A stretch of 64,000 bases of DNA from Molossus alvarezi. Its lineage: Eukaryota; Chordata; Mammalia; Chiroptera; Molossidae. The stretch's first letter is position 1. Every line of letters starts with the position of its first letter. Under the pieces are notes generated by a model. The model was not told where the DNA came from, searched no databases, and saw only the letters and a program-made list of their open reading frames with translations. The translations under genes were made by a program, and so were the position numbers. The stretch spans positions 87,554,348 through 87,618,347 of the forward strand of contig CM073887.1 in assembly GCA_037176705.1 (NCBI GenBank), given 5' to 3'. Below, piece after piece: positions 12,262 through 24,870 of this stretch.

Positions 12262-13023
12262 TGATGTTATGATTTATGATAAGAAATACATATTTGGTCC
12301 TCATCCTTGTTGTGGCACAGAGCTCCTTAAAATCATGGGAATTTCCTAAGTGATGAGAGTAGAAAAAGGGGGTGAGGGGAACGGGTCTTTCGTTATATTA
12401 ATGAGGCAATTTTTGGACCACATCTGTGGATGCAGGCTGGTTGCCCCGGAAGCAACCTTGTGATTAGAGGATTGGAACTTTGAGTCTCACCCCTCTGACT
12501 TCTAGAGAGGATAAGGGCTGGAGGTTGACTTGTCAGTGACCAATGGTTTAATCAATCATGTCTTTGTAGTGAAGCCTCCGTAAAAGCCCAAAAGGATGGG
12601 GTTTGTAGAGTTTCAAGGTTGGTGAATTCGTAGAGATGCTGGGAACGTATGGAAGCTCTGTGTTTCTTTTCCCATTTGTTGTCCTATGCATCTCTTCTAT
12701 CTAGCTGTCCCTGAGTTATATCATTTTATAATAAATCGATAATCTAGTAAATAAAATGTTTCTTTGAGTTTTCTTACCTGCTCTCGCAAATTAATCCAAC
12801 CTGAGGAGAGGTGCTAATGGGAACTCCAGAAGCACAGGTGACAACCTAGATTTATGATTGACCTCTGAAGGGGAAGTGCGGTAGTCTTATAGGACTGGGC
12901 CCTTAACCTGTGGGATCTGATGCTAAGTAGATAGTGTCAGAATTGAAATTAACTGTAGGACATCCAGCTGGTGTCAGAGAATGGCTTAGTGTTGGTGTGT
13001 CCCACACATTGGAATTGGTGTCA
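12262..13023 (+). repeat. Probable solo LTR inside the L1M
   Basis: A 762-bp block interrupting the L1M, beginning 'tgatgttatg' and ending 'ggaattggtgtca', so it has the TG...CA ends of a retroviral long terminal repeat. It contains a possible polyadenylation signal (ataataaat near 12728). No internal retroviral gene is present. I cannot name the family, and a TSD is not evident, so the boundaries are uncertain. Confidence 0.5.
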
Positions 13024-13063
13024 AAATTATAATTCACATATCATAATTCACCTTTTTAAAATA

Positions 13064-14064
13064 CAGTCAAACCTCAGTTCTTGAACGCTTCCCATCTCGA
13101 ACAATTCAGTTCTCAACTAAGTTGTTCATGAAAAAAATGTCTAGATTGTTGGACAAAACTTCAAATCTCAACCTGACAATCCTTTCATGTTGATATATCA
13201 GCAAGACAAAAAGCATCTCTCAGGCCACAAAGAAGAGAATGCAAGTCAGTTTACCACTAAACCTATCCTGTTAACATCTCAGGAAATCGTGAATAATTTG
13301 TGTGTGTGTGTGTGTGTGTGTGTGGTTTGTTTGATTTTTCTTTTGTTGCTGAAATGGACCATTAGCACAATTTTAAAACTAGAAGAGGCCATCAACGGTG
13401 CTAATGTTGCTAAGGTGTGTAAGAAACAGTGATCATAGGCAATTGAAGAGGCAGAAAACTGTTGTTGATTTGGCTAAACAAAGCAGTTAGCCAGTGACAG
13501 CATTTCAGAGGCAGTGATATGAGAAAAAGCAAAGATGCTGCATGCTGACTTCCTGAAAGACAACCCCCGGAAGGAGTGCTAAAAGTGATTGGTTTAAGGC
13601 GAGTAGGGGGTGGTTTGATAATTTAAGAAAAGAAGTGTTTGTTTATAGATTAAACAGTACATTACCCATGTACTGTATATAAGAAAGATTAAAATGGAAT
13701 CATTTGGGGGTCTGGAATGGGTTAATTCAATTTACATTCTTTTTTTTTTTTTTTATCCTCATCTGAATATATTTACCATTTATTTTCAGACTGAGTAAGA
13801 GGAAGAGATAGAGAAACATCGATGGTTGCCTCCCGCAAGGCCCTGACCAGGGCCAGGGCCCGAACTGCAACCGAGGTATGTGCCCTTGACCAGAATTTAA
13901 CCCGTGTCTCTTTGGTCCATGGGCCGACACTCTAACTGCTGAGCCAAACTGTCCAGGGCCAGTTTACATTATTTCTAATGGGAAAAAAAGATTCGGTTTT
14001 TTAACAGATTGCTTCTTGAACAGTCTTCCAGAATGAATTAAGTTCAAGAACCGAGGTTCTGCTG
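13064..14064 (+). mobile_element. Tigger-like (pogo) DNA transposon remnant
   Basis: Bounded by matching terminal inverted repeats: cagtcaaacctcagttcttg at the left and the complement of cagcagaacctcggttcttg at the right, each next to a TA dinucleotide. Inside, 13480-13640 reads with stops as a decayed transposase fragment (KMLHADFLKDNP... FKKRS), resembling the CENP-B-like DNA-binding region of Tigger transposases. A (TG)n run lies at 13299-13325 and a Ves SINE is nested at 13739-13960. The rest of the transposase is missing. Confidence 0.8.
13739..13960 (-). repeat. Ves SINE nested in the Tigger
   Basis: Reverse-oriented SINE. TSD tttacatt at 13731-13738 and 13963-13970. Confidence 0.88.
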
Positions 14065-14476
14065 TATATAAGTCAGTTGTGAATCAATCACCATTATCTA
14101 ATTTTAGATTATTTTCATCACCCTAAAAATAAATTTGCAGTCATTCCACATCCCCACTTCCCCCAGCCCCTGGTAACCACTCAATCTATTTTCTGTATGA
14201 GTGTACTTCTTTTGGACATTTTATATAAATGGGGTCATAAAATTTGTGGCCTTTTGTGAGTGGCTTTTTTCACTTTGCAGAATGTTTCAAGGTTCAACTT
14301 TGTTGTAGCAAGTATCAACACTTCATTCTCTGTTGTGGCTGAATATTACTCAGTTGTATAAATATACCTCTTATTTACCCATTCATCAGTTAATAGCTAT
14401 TTGGTTTATTTTCACATTTTGGCTAATAAAAATAGTACTGTTATGAACATTCATGTACAACTTAGTGTGGATGCAT

Positions 14477-14707
14477 TTTTTTTTTTTTTTCATTTATCTG
14501 AGATAGAGCAGGAGGGAGAGAGAGAGAGAGGGAGAGAGAGAGAGAAACAGCAACATGAGAGAGACACATCAAGTGTCCGCCACCCACATGACCCCAACCG
14601 GGGCGGGGACAAACCGCAACCGAGGCACGTGCCCCCAGCAGAACCGAACCCAGGTCTCTCTGGTCCGCGGGCCAACACTCCAACCGCTGAGCCAAACCAG
14701 CCAGGGC
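14477..14707 (-). repeat. Ves SINE nested in L1M
   Basis: Reverse-oriented, full-length, with a purine-rich (GA)n middle. TSD tggatgcat at 14468-14476 and 14708-14716. Confidence 0.92.
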
Positions 14708-14902
14708 TGGATGCATGTTTTAATTTATCTTAGGTATATACCTATAAGTAGAACTGCAATAGTGTCTTCAAAGTGACTACCATTTTACATTTCTACCAAT
14801 AGTACAGGAAATATGTGGCCTTTTGTAACTGGCTTTCCTCACTTAGCATGTTTTTCAGGGTTCATCCAAGTTGTAACATGTATTAGTACTCATACCCTTT
14901 TT

Positions 14903-15065
14903 AAAAAATATATTTTTTAAAGAGAGAGATAGAAACTTTGATATGAGGGAGAAACATTGATCAGCGATGGAGTCCACAACCCGGGCATGTGCCCTGACCA
15001 GGAATCAAACCAGGACCTCTCAGTCCATGGGGTGATGCTCCATCCCCTGAGCCACACTGGCTGGC
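14903..15065 (-). repeat. Ves SINE, older subtype
   Basis: Reverse-oriented, shorter copy ending 'gagccacactggctggc'. Flanked by catacccttttt (14891) and catacctttttt (15066). Confidence 0.85.
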
Positions 15066-15077
15066 CATACCTTTTTT

Positions 15078-15319
15078 TTTTTATCCTCACCTGAGGACAT
15101 TTTTGCATTTATCCTCAGATTAAGCGGGAGGGAGAGAGGGAGGAAAAGAGAGAGAGAGAGACACCGATGTGAGAGAGACTGGCTGCCACCCACACAACCC
15201 CAGCTCGGGCCAGGGACAAACTGCAACAGAGGTATGTGCCCTTAGTGGGAACCAAACCCGGGTCTCTCTGGTCTGCGGGCCAACACTCTAACCACTGAGC
15301 CAAACCGGTCAGGGCTGGG
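15078..15319 (-). repeat. Ves SINE, young subtype, inserted at the same target
   Basis: Reverse-oriented full-length copy starting 'atcctcacctgaggacat'. It shares the central copy of the cataccttttt repeat with the preceding SINE and has a third copy at 15320-15330, so it landed in the other SINE's TSD. Confidence 0.9.
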
Positions 15320-15350
15320 CATACCTTTTTATAGCTAAATAATATTTGTT

Positions 15351-17172
15351 TATGCTTAAAAAAGTTTTCTATCCAAAAGTGTTCAGTGAGGATTATTTGT
15401 ATTAAAGACCAAGTGAAAATTACTTACATTTTTAGGAAAGAGGAATGTTTAAATTAGGTGCTTCAGCATATACCACCATTAGTAATTTGTTATGGAATGT
15501 TTGCAGGGGAAAGATTGTCAGAGTGCTAAAGTAGGGTGCAAAGTAGTGTGTGTACAAATCATTACTCAGTGTATGTAGTTATGGGGGATGGTGAGTATCA
15601 AATTTTAAAAACATTTTAGTATACTTTCCACAACAAGCATATATTTTATAATAAGTTAAAAATTTTTTAAATGACCATAGCTGTAGTTTTGTATGCTACT
15701 GATGTAAATTTATTAAGCCAAGAAAAGCAAGCTCATTCAGTGTTAGGAATATTAATATTTTATGCTGATCAAATAATTATCATATATTGTAAATAAAATT
15801 ATTCCAGACTATAGCCAAGAGAACTTTTAATTCTTTATATTGACATCAAATTTTTAAATCATAATTATGGGATAGAATAACACTAATTCTTAGGTATTTG
15901 ACTTGTAAAGTGGGGAGGATAGATATAGGTAATGTGTATTTTAAAATGTAACAATACTGTATCTGTCAGTTCATTATAAGAAAAAAAAACTAGGATTTTC
16001 AGGCAGAAAGCTATTTTATACAGGGCCTTTGGCAGTTATAAAAATCATTGATGGTCTGAAAGAGCCAGCAGAGGACCATCACTCGACTAATGTATTTAAG
16101 AACATTTAAGACCATAGCTGAGAGGGCAGGAAGCTGAAACTGAGAACCAGTCATTGGAATACTGAATCTGGTGCCCTGACTGCTTTTAGGTACCCTTAAA
16201 TCTGGTGACTGTAGAGTTTGGCTCCTGTAACAGCTTCTAATCATTCATTTCTTTGTGTTACTGATTACCACAATCGGCAGTAGAAAGAGCTTCCAGCTTG
16301 CTTTTGCTTTCCAAATCTCCAAAGAGGTCACCTTACTGGCAGAACCTCCAAATGCTAAAACTATAAGGGTTGGGAAATGTAGGTTTTTTGGTTTTGTTTT
16401 AGCCTTCCTGCCCCTGAAGTACAGGAAGGCATGTATAGGGAGTAGTGGGAAAGAATGAATGCCAAGTGCTACTTGACCAATCCAACATCTCTAACATTCA
16501 GCAGAAGCCTTCTGTTTATTGAGTGATAAGGCTTCATGTACGGTATATTTTGAAGGTGGTAAGATTAAAAAACCCAAGTTATACTTGATTTTTTCAGAAA
16601 TTTTTCTTTAATGTGAGCAATTACTGTTGTTATTATCATAAAGCAGAATGTGAATTCTTGTAATTTCTGTTATTTTGCAGTTCTGTTATATTCTATTATT
16701 TTTCTGTTATTTTTATGAAGCAGCATGTCAGCTCTAATTTTCAATTGGAAATAAACTCAAACTAATGTTTGTAGAAACTTTTTTTACAGTGTGTTTCTCT
16801 CTGGATTGACTAGGTGAAATATTGCCAAAGGATGTAACTGTAAAATCTTACTGTTTCCTCTAATTGCAGGGTTTTTATTGAACTGAATTAATATATAATA
16901 TAAGTGTGTTTTTTAATTCAAATAATGCTACCTTAGTTTGTTATTTTGTCAACATACGAGAAGCTGTGGCAATCTTTTAAAAGGATGTCTGAGCTGGTAA
17001 TTACAGCTTTCTTCATATAATCTAGAATGAAAAGAGTATGCTTTTTTGATATTAAGCTTTCTAAATTTCTTTTATTTCCTCAAATTTTGAGAGACAAGTT
17101 TTTATGCTTTTCTATCAAAATATTTATACTTCTCATATTTGAGTAATTTTAGTATAGTAAGCATCTTATTTT
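15351..17172. other. Long stretch with no assigned feature
   Basis: About 1.8 kb, mostly AT-rich. The segment 16010-16490 is less AT-rich and might be an old repeat I cannot name. The open frames 16011-16244 (minus) and 16255-16458 (plus) have no recognisable features. Confidence 0.45.
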
Positions 17173-17183
17173 AAAAAAGCCTA

Positions 17184-17278
17184 GCCCTGGCTGGTTTGGC
17201 TCAGTGGTTGGAGCGTAGGCCTGTGGACCAGAGAGTCCTGAGTTCAGTTCCGGCTAGGGGCATGTACCAAACAAACAA
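17184..17278 (+). repeat. Short Ves-related SINE, head only
   Basis: Only the tRNA-derived head, from 'gccctggctggtttggctca' to 'ctaggggcatgtacc', followed directly by an A-rich (AAAC)n tail. TSD aaaaaagcct at 17173-17182 and 17279-17288. One of four copies in the window that stop at the same place. Confidence 0.85.
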
Positions 17279-17294
17279 AAAAAAGCCTTATGCT

Positions 17295-17461
17295 GCCCTG
17301 GCCTGTTGGGTGGCTCAGTTGGTTGGAGCCTCCTCCCAGACAACAAAGGTTGGGCGTGTATGGGAGGTAACTGATTGATGTTTCTCTCTCCCACCCCTTT
17401 TCCTCTCTAAAAATCAATGAAAACATATCCTCAGGTGAGGATTAAAAAAAAAAAAAAAAAA
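17295..17461 (+). repeat. Ves SINE, older short subtype
   Basis: TSD aaaagccttatg at 17281-17292 and 17462-17473. Internally reduced, with the 'gggtggctcagttggttgga' head and a long A tail. Confidence 0.88.
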
Positions 17462-17473
17462 AAAAGCCTTATG

Positions 17474-18136
17474 TTAAATAACTTCCAAATACTGTAATTT
17501 AGGTTCTTTGCTAGTAAGTATTTGAGAGTTAGTTGGGCATATTAGGTTCAGATGGCAGCTGTTTGCAAGACAAAGTATTAGGTTGACCTGGAAATTTAAC
17601 TCTGCTTTTGAGATGAGACACCTGTTGACTACTTGGAGCAAGGAATTAGGTATTCATACAAGAATTATTTTGCACTGAAATTGAAGGGTTCCCACTTTTT
17701 CAAGAGCTCATGATATTCTGTTGCTATTCTAGTTCTAGAGCACTGCTATTTCGTGTCAGCAAGTTAATGTAATCTTTAAACATTTTTGTGCATGTACTCT
17801 CTAAAATATTTTTGAGAAACTTTGTACTTCCTTATATATTTTAGAACTGGCACCTAAAATTTTTCATTTTAGTCTTAAGTTGCATAAGATACAATTGCTG
17901 GAGTATTGTATGTTGTGTATGTTTTAAAAGAATTTATTGTCAAAAACCTTGACCCTGTGTGTTCTGCTTATTTACCTTAATGGAAAATACTGCTATGAAA
18001 CTATTTTGTCACACCAGCCAAATTGGGTATTTTTTTTGTCAGAAATGATCTGACTTTTATTTCTAATAAACATGGCAACACCTGCACTGTACAACCTCTG
18101 GACAGTTACTTTCACTTCCATATTCTAAATCTAACA
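17474..18136. other. No recognised feature
   Basis: AT-rich sequence with no repeat or exon recognised. Confidence 0.45.
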
Positions 18137-18178
18137 TTGATTGATTGATTGATTGATTGATCGATTGATCGATTGACT
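18137..18178. repeat. (TGAT)n microsatellite
   Basis: About ten tandem four-base units, the last ones interrupted by gatc variants. Confidence 0.95.
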
Positions 18179-18658
18179 TATTAGGCAAGGAGCCTTGCCA
18201 TGAGTTTGTTTAGTATTATTTGCTTTGCTCACATGAGACTCTTCCTCATCTCTCCCAGTTATCCATTTGGTGCCCTGGTGGTTTCTTGAAGCAAACAAAG
18301 TACCATACATGTTAAAATTTGAGATGAGTAAGAACTATGACTTTCTTAACCCAGAAGACCTATTGTGAAAGGGATGGTAGAAAAAGAATGAAGATGCTTG
18401 AGCACATCACTTTTAGAAAAGAGTACAAAAGGAAGTTGGAGATCTGGAAATTTATTTTGTTAAAACTGTTCAGACCTCTCTACCCTCTGGGAAGTATCAA
18501 ATCTTGCACTGGGTTGAAGGTTCTTGAGTTTAGGGGAACAGCTTTCTTCTGCTTTAATTGGTATTGTGTACTTACCCTTTCAGGTAAATTATCTTATTTG
18601 TGTTTTTATTTTGTCTTGAAAGCTTTGTTTTGACAAACTGTATAACTGACCTTTATGA
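18179..18658. other. No assigned feature
   Basis: Contains a 98-codon open frame at 18337-18633. It shows no motif I recognise and runs into the next SINE's flank, so I do not call a gene. Confidence 0.4.
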
Positions 18659-18670
18659 TGAAACCATTTG

Positions 18671-18883
18671 TTGTTTTTTTTTTTTGTTTTTTTTTATAGA
18701 GTGGGAGGGAGAGAGAGAGAGAAACATCGACGTGAAGGGACACATCGAGTGGTTGCCACCCGCACGACCAACCAGGGCCGGGGACAAACTGCAACCGAAG
18801 TATGTGCCCTTAGCGGGAACCGAACCCGGGTCTCTCCGGACCGCAGGCCAACGCTCTAACCGCTGAGCCAAACTGGCCAGGGC
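18671..18883 (-). repeat. Ves SINE, young subtype
   Basis: Reverse-oriented. TSD tgaaaccatttg at 18659-18670 and 18884-18895. Open frames on both strands here are SINE translations. Confidence 0.93.
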
Positions 18884-18947
18884 TGAAACCATTTGGTTTT
18901 TATAGTACTTTACAAACCAATGAACATAGTAATCAGAACCTCATGGG

Positions 18948-19106
18948 GCCCTGGCCAGGTGGCTCAGTTGGTTGGAGTGTCATCCCATGCAGCAGGTTTG
19001 ATTCCCAGGTTACAGGTTCAATACCCAGTTGGGGCACCTGCGAGAGGAAGCCGGTTGATGTTTCTCTCTTTCTTTCTCCCTTCCTGTCTCCAAATAAAAT
19101 GTCACT
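18948..19106 (+). repeat. Ves SINE, older short subtype
   Basis: Head 'gccctggccaggtggctcag', reduced middle, weak TSD acctcat at both ends. Confidence 0.85.
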
Positions 19107-19237
19107 AAGACCTCATAGAAGTGATTGCCAAAATACAACAATTAGAAAAAAAGAAAACTGGATGTCTACCTACACTCTATATCAAGATGAATGCTCAGTT
19201 TTCCAGAGTTGAATATAAAAAAGAAAATACTAGAATA

Positions 19238-19482
19238 GTCCTGGTCAGTTTGACTCAGTGGTAGAGCGTTGGCCCGCGGACCAATGAGTGACAGGTTTGA
19301 TTCTGGCCAAGGGCCTGTCCCTCGTGGTTCGTCCCTGGTCCTGGTTGGGGTCCTGTGGGAGGCAATCAGTTGATGTGTCCCTCTCACATCGATGTTTCTC
19401 CCTCCCTTTCTCTCCTTCCCACTCTGTCTGAAGATAAATAGAAAAATATCCTCATGTGATGATTAAAAAAAAAAAAAAAAAA
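19238..19482 (+). repeat. Ves SINE
   Basis: Head starts 'gtcctggtcagtttgactca'. TSD actagaata flanks it (19229 and near 19485). The long A tail joins the next SINE's flank. Confidence 0.88.
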
Positions 19483-19505
19483 AAACTAGAATAAAAGGTG
19501 GATCA

Positions 19506-19726
19506 GTCCAGCTGGTGTGGCTCAGTGGTTGAGTGTCAACCCATGCACCAAGAGGTCGCCGGTTCAAATACCCATCAGGGCACATACCCAGGTTGTGGGC
19601 CCGATCCCCAGTGTGGGGCATGCAGGAGGTAGCCAATCGATGTTCTTTCTCATCGATGTTTCTATCTGTCTCTTTCTCCCCTCAACTTTCTCTCTCTCTC
19701 TCTAAAATCAATAAAGAAAAAAATAA
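19506..19726 (+). repeat. Ves SINE, older subtype
   Basis: Head 'gtccagctggtgtggctcag'. Perfect 16-bp TSD aataaaaggtggatca at 19490-19505 and 19727-19742. Confidence 0.92.
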
Positions 19727-19826
19727 AATAAAAGGTGGATCAATGTAAAGTCTCTTGGGTGTTGGGAAAGCCTGTACAAGCAGCCTAAGCATACTCCTTT
19801 TTCTCATTAATAAAAGTAAACCTCCA

Positions 19827-20078
19827 GCCCTGGGTGGTTTGGCTCAGCAGTTAGAGTATCAGCTCAAAGACCAAAGAATTGTGGGTTTGATTCCGGTCAA
19901 GGTCACATATCTCGGTTGTGGTTTGATCCTTGGCCTTGGTTATGGTCATATGGGAGGAAACCAGTTGATGTGTCTCTCTCATGTTGATGTTTCTCTCTCT
20001 CCCTCCCCTCTTCTGTGTCTCTCCCCTCTCCCCATCCCTCCCTACCTTCCACTCTGTCAAAAGCTCAATGGAAAAACA
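19827..20078 (+). repeat. Ves SINE, first of a three-SINE cluster
   Basis: Head 'gccctgggtggtttggctca', CT-rich middle. The left flank aaaagtaaacctcca (19812-19826) recurs at 20178 and 20341. Confidence 0.88.
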
Positions 20079-20177
20079 GCCCTGGCCGGTTTGGCTCAGC
20101 GGGTGGTGTTTTGATCTGCGGACCAGAGAATCCTGGGTTCAGTTTCCACTAGGGGCACATACCAAAACAAACAAACA
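20079..20177 (+). repeat. Short Ves-related SINE, head only
   Basis: Second copy of the short form: head to 'ctaggggcacatacc', then an A-rich (AAAC)n tail. Directly abuts the A tail of the preceding SINE. Confidence 0.85.
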
Positions 20178-20193
20178 AAAAGGTAAACCTCCA

Positions 20194-20342
20194 GCCCTGG
20201 CCAGGTGACTCAGTTGGTTGAAGCATTGTCCCATACACCAAAAGGTTGTGGGTTGATCCCTGTTTGGGGTTTGTACAACTGATTGATGTTTTTCTCTCTC
20301 TCTAAAAATTGATACAAACACATCCTTGGATGAGGAGTAAAA
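20194..20342 (+). repeat. Ves SINE, older short subtype
   Basis: Flanked by aaaaggtaaacctcca (20178-20193) and aaaaagtaaatctcca (20341-20356). Confidence 0.88.
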
Positions 20343-20356
20343 AAAGTAAATCTCCA

Positions 20357-20837
20357 AATTATTGTTTGATGGCCATAACTGTTTGTTTTTTTTAAATATA
20401 TAGATTCTTATCTTGTTTAGAAACACAATTTTCAAAATACGTGTCATTTATATCTAAGTTATCTCGCAAATTTCATATTATCTTTTTCCAGCAGTGTCTT
20501 AAGCACAAAGAACCCTTCAAAGTGCTGTTTTTGTGACAAACATGACCCAGTCCTTAAGAACCTTCCTAATAATTTCTTTGCTAAGTTTTGGGGTTATTTG
20601 GCTCTTGGTAACAGATGAGGTTGTACATATGCAGAAGAAGGTGGATTTAAAAGTTGTTAGGAAACCATTTTGTTGTGTTCTCTTGGAGTAAATCATTGAC
20701 TACTAAGCTTAAAATGGAGATCTTCATACTGAATTGTGTGTGTGTGTGTGTGTGTATTTGTTAATTTGAATGATGAACAGTGGAATATAAAGATTTTTTA
20801 TAGTAGGGTTTGCAGATTTGTCAGATTTTAGTAACCT
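20357..20837. other. No gene; includes a (GT)n run
   Basis: AT-rich, with a (GT)n microsatellite near 20736-20756. Nothing else recognised. Confidence 0.5.
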
Positions 20838-20850
20838 AAAAATGATTAAG

Positions 20851-21090
20851 GCCCTGGCCGGTTTGGCTCAGCGGTTAGAGCGTCGGCCTGCGGTACAGAG
20901 AGACCCGGGTTCGGTTCCCGCTAAGGGCATGTACCTCGGTTGCAGTTTGTCCCTGGCCCTGGTTGGTCGTGCGGGTGGCAGCCACTCGATGTGTCCCTTC
21001 GCGTCGGTGTTTCTCTCTCTCTCTCTCTTCCTCCCGCTCTATCTGAACAAAAAATGGAAAAATGTCCTCGGGTGAGGATTAAAAAAAAAA
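20851..21090 (+). repeat. Ves SINE, young subtype
   Basis: Near-consensus copy. Perfect TSD aaaaatgattaag at 20838-20850 and 21091-21103. Confidence 0.94.
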
Positions 21091-21103
21091 AAAAATGATT
21101 AAG

Positions 21104-21568
21104 AACTTATTTTTCTAAATACTCATCCCTCCCCTTCCCAATGGACAGTTTTCAGTGACCTCTTCACCTTGAGGCTCTAGTGTGACAGGACCTGACTGAA
21201 ATGCAGACTGATCCTCTGCAATAGAACAACCCAGCTTAACACATTAACTCCTTATAAAGGCAGTTGGGACAAATCGAACGTGTATTGACTTTCTCAAGAT
21301 AAGTTGAGATTCAGCACTTTCTGCATTTACCAGAAATAATACCACACTGAGTCACTGTTCTGCTGAATGAAAATGCACAACTGGTAGAAGAAATTGCATG
21401 TTAATGATATAGTCAGTTCAGGAGGGCCACTACATACAAGGGTTTAGAAACTAAGTGCCCACTATTTGGGTTAATATTCAGAAGACCAGGAAACATTATC
21501 CTTGGTCAAATAGATTGGATTAAATTAGCCACTATTGGGTTCACAGACTATATCAAATGTGGGTCAAA
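21104..21568. other. No recognised feature
   Basis: About 460 bp; nothing recognised. Confidence 0.45.
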
Positions 21569-21587
21569 TTAAAATGCAGCAATCTTA

Positions 21588-21830
21588 CCCTAGCCGGTTT
21601 GGCTCAGCGGTTGGAGCATCAGCCTGTGGACCAAAGAGTCTCAGGTTCAATTTTGGTCAGGGGCACATACCTTGCTTGTGGTTCAGTCCCTGGCCCTGGT
21701 TGGGGTTGTGTGGGGGAGGCAACCAATTGGGGTATAGCTCTGACATCGATGTTTTTCTCCCTCCCTCCCACTCTATCTGAAGATAATGGAAAAATATCCT
21801 CAGGTGAGGATTTAAAATAAATAAATAAAA
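21588..21830 (+). repeat. Ves SINE
   Basis: Starts 'ccctagccggtttggctcag'; A-rich (AAATA)n tail. The left flank aaaatgcag recurs after the tail at 21837. Confidence 0.88.
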
Positions 21831-21984
21831 TAAAATAAAATGCAGTCTATTTGACACAATGTAGAACATTAATACAAGACAAAGAAGACAAATTACTGAG
21901 CAGTTTGGGAAGTAATTTATTTTGCCTTGAAAAGAAGATATGTTGTATCTTTAGTTATCACATGTTTTTGTAGGATCAAATAAA

Positions 21985-22250
21985 AACATTCACTTATTCA
22001 GTAAGTACTGAGCATTAGCTGTGCCAGCCAGGCACTTAGGTACTTAGGAGTTCCGCTGCAAACTAAAGAGACAAAAACTGTGTTTTCGTGGAGCCTACAG
22101 TTTAGCTGGTGAAGACAAGCAAATAAATGGGTAAACTATATAGACAGCTAGATAACTCAAAGTGCTATGAGGAAAAATAAAGCAGGCAAGATGAGGACTG
22201 CTAGGGTAGGAAATAGGATAGTGCAGTTACAAATAGGATAACAAGGGGCT
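21985..22250 (-). repeat. L2 LINE relic, antisense
   Basis: Plus-strand text 'gtactgagcattagctgtgc', 'ctaaagagacaaaaactgtg' and 'gtgctatgaggaaaaataaa' matches the reverse complement of an L2 3' region. Diverged. Confidence 0.6.
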
Positions 22251-22279
22251 CAATGAAAAGATAATAAAAAGATAGCCAT

Positions 22280-22600
22280 TATAATATAATTTGTGATAAA
22301 TATTGAAAGCAACCTGAATATTCATCTATAGGGTATTGGCTAAGTATATTATGATGAACTGATACAGTGGAATACTGTACAACAAGTTCTACATATGTAG
22401 AATGGTCTCCCAAGATACATGAAGTGATTTATTTTAATAAATGCATAGAATCTCAGTGGAAAAATACATTAAAAAACTGTAGATAATGGTTATCTTTAGA
22501 GTGGAAAATAAGGTGATTCGTGGATAGGAGAGTGAAAGTGAAATACTTCATATCCCATTTTACTGTGTATATGTACTACCTAGTCAAAATAAGTAAGATA
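22280..22600 (+). repeat. Probable old L1 ORF2-tail relic
   Basis: 'gaaagcaacctgaatattca' and 'cagtggaatactgtacaaca' resemble the end of old L1 ORF2. Highly decayed, no open frame. Confidence 0.45.
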
Positions 22601-22881
22601 TAAAGTAAGAATATGAAGACTTGGTTACCCAATTAGAAAATGATGGAAAAACATACACATTTTATAAAACCTACTGTCCTAGGTAGTAGTCTAGCCTAGA
22701 TACTAGTGAATAAATGTGATAGTTACTAGAAACATAAATTCACTTCTGGAGAACTTGTTGATAATGACCATTCCAAAATAAGACCAGCATTCTGTTTTGA
22801 TTGTGTAATGGATTGTAGTGATCATGATTGTTATATTTAGAGTTATGTGACTGTTTTTTACTCTTCTTGTTAAATGGTAGC

Positions 22882-23288
22882 TGTATTAATTTCCTAGGGC
22901 TGTTACAATAAAGTGCCACAAACAGAAATTTGTTGTTTCACAGTTTTGGAGGCTAGGAAGTCCAAAATCAAGGTGTCAGCAGTGCCATGCTCCCCCTGAA
23001 ACCTGTAGGGGAATTATTCTTTGCCTCATCTAGCTTCTGGTGGTTTGCTGGCAATCTTTGGCATTCCCAGTTGTTCCTTCATTGTCACTTGGAGTTCTTA
23101 TTTGTCTTTATGTCTTCACGTGATCAGCTCTTTATAAGAACACCTATTATATTGCATTAGAGGCCCATCCTACTCCAGTCCTGTTTCCAAATAAGGTCAC
23201 ATTTCTGAGGTACTGGGTGTTGGAACTTCAACTTATCTTTTTAGGGGTTAGGAAGGCAAAGGGGACAGACACAATTCAACCCATAACA
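22882..23288 (-). repeat. MLT1-type solo LTR, antisense
   Basis: Starts 'tgtattaatttcctagggct' and ends 'attcaacccataaca', the reverse complement of an MLT1 (mammalian LTR retrotransposon) LTR as I know it. The 'tttcacagttttggaggcta' segment is also diagnostic. No internal region. Confidence 0.75.
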
Positions 23289-23380
23289 GAGGCTTTCTAG
23301 CTTAATTAAGTTGCTTCCCTATTGTAGCCTTCCATATATGCAGTAGTATTTTGGAAAGATGAGTAATGTCTTACAAATTT

Positions 23381-24230
<850 letters not shown>

Positions 24231-24245
24231 AAATTTGTTCTTGCT

Positions 24246-24402
24246 GCCCTGGCTGGTTTGGCTCAGTGGTTAGAGCGTTGGCCTGTGGTCCAGAGAGACC
24301 CGAGTTTGGTTCCCGCTAAGGGCACGAACCTCGGTTGTGGTTTGTCCCTGGCCCTGGTTGGTCATGTGGGTGACAGCCACTCGATATGTCCCTTTCATGT
24401 CG

Positions 24403-24457
<55 letters not shown>

Positions 24458-24522
24458 TTTCTCCCTCCCACTCTGAACAAAAAATGGAAAAATGTCCTTG
24501 GGTGAGGATTTAAAAAAAAAAA
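24246..24522 (+). repeat. Ves SINE with expanded (CT)n
   Basis: Young-type head. The usual CT-rich middle is expanded into a (CT)n run at about 24405-24452. TSD aaatttgttcttgct (24231) and aaattgttcttgct (24523). Confidence 0.92.
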
Positions 24523-24870
24523 AAATTGTTCTTGCTTTTCCTTTTTATTCATGTATAAATCAGAAACCAAATATTTGTTAGCATACAAAGTCTTTTTAAA
24601 AGTTATTACATCCTCAATAAGCCTTTTTGATATCATTTAACCCCTTGAGAAATCAGCATTCTATCTGAATAAATTGAGAAATTGGCATCTAGGTTTCTTT
24701 CTGGCTTTTCATACAGGGTCAAATAAATTAGGAGACTCTACTTTTCAATCTTATTGAAAATAATTTTTTTTTATTTAGAAAAGTTCATAAATGTAATGTA
24801 TTTAGTCATCTTTATGTTGAGGAATTCCTCTAATTTTTTTGTAAAACAGGCAGTTAAATCTCACATCTTA
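24523..24870. other. No recognised feature
   Basis: AT-rich, nothing recognised. Confidence 0.45.

Larger units (their letters stand above)
12234..15350 (-). mobile_element. Old L1M 3' region broken by six later insertions
   Basis: Antisense 3'UTR and terminal region of an old L1. Landmarks on the plus strand are 'acagctttattgagat' (12238), 'aattcacatatcataattca' (13031), 'cagcccctggtaaccact' (14165), 'ttttatataaatggggtcat' (14219) and 'agcatgtttttcagggttca' (14846). The L1 text resumes in order across each insert, which shows they came later: an LTR (12262-13023), a Tigger (13064-14064) with its own SINE, and SINEs at 14477, 14903 and 15078. No open frame survives. Confidence 0.7.

Noticed and set aside
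13299..13325. Regulatory significance of the (TG)n run in the Tigger
   Set aside because: Simple-repeat growth inside a dead transposon explains it.
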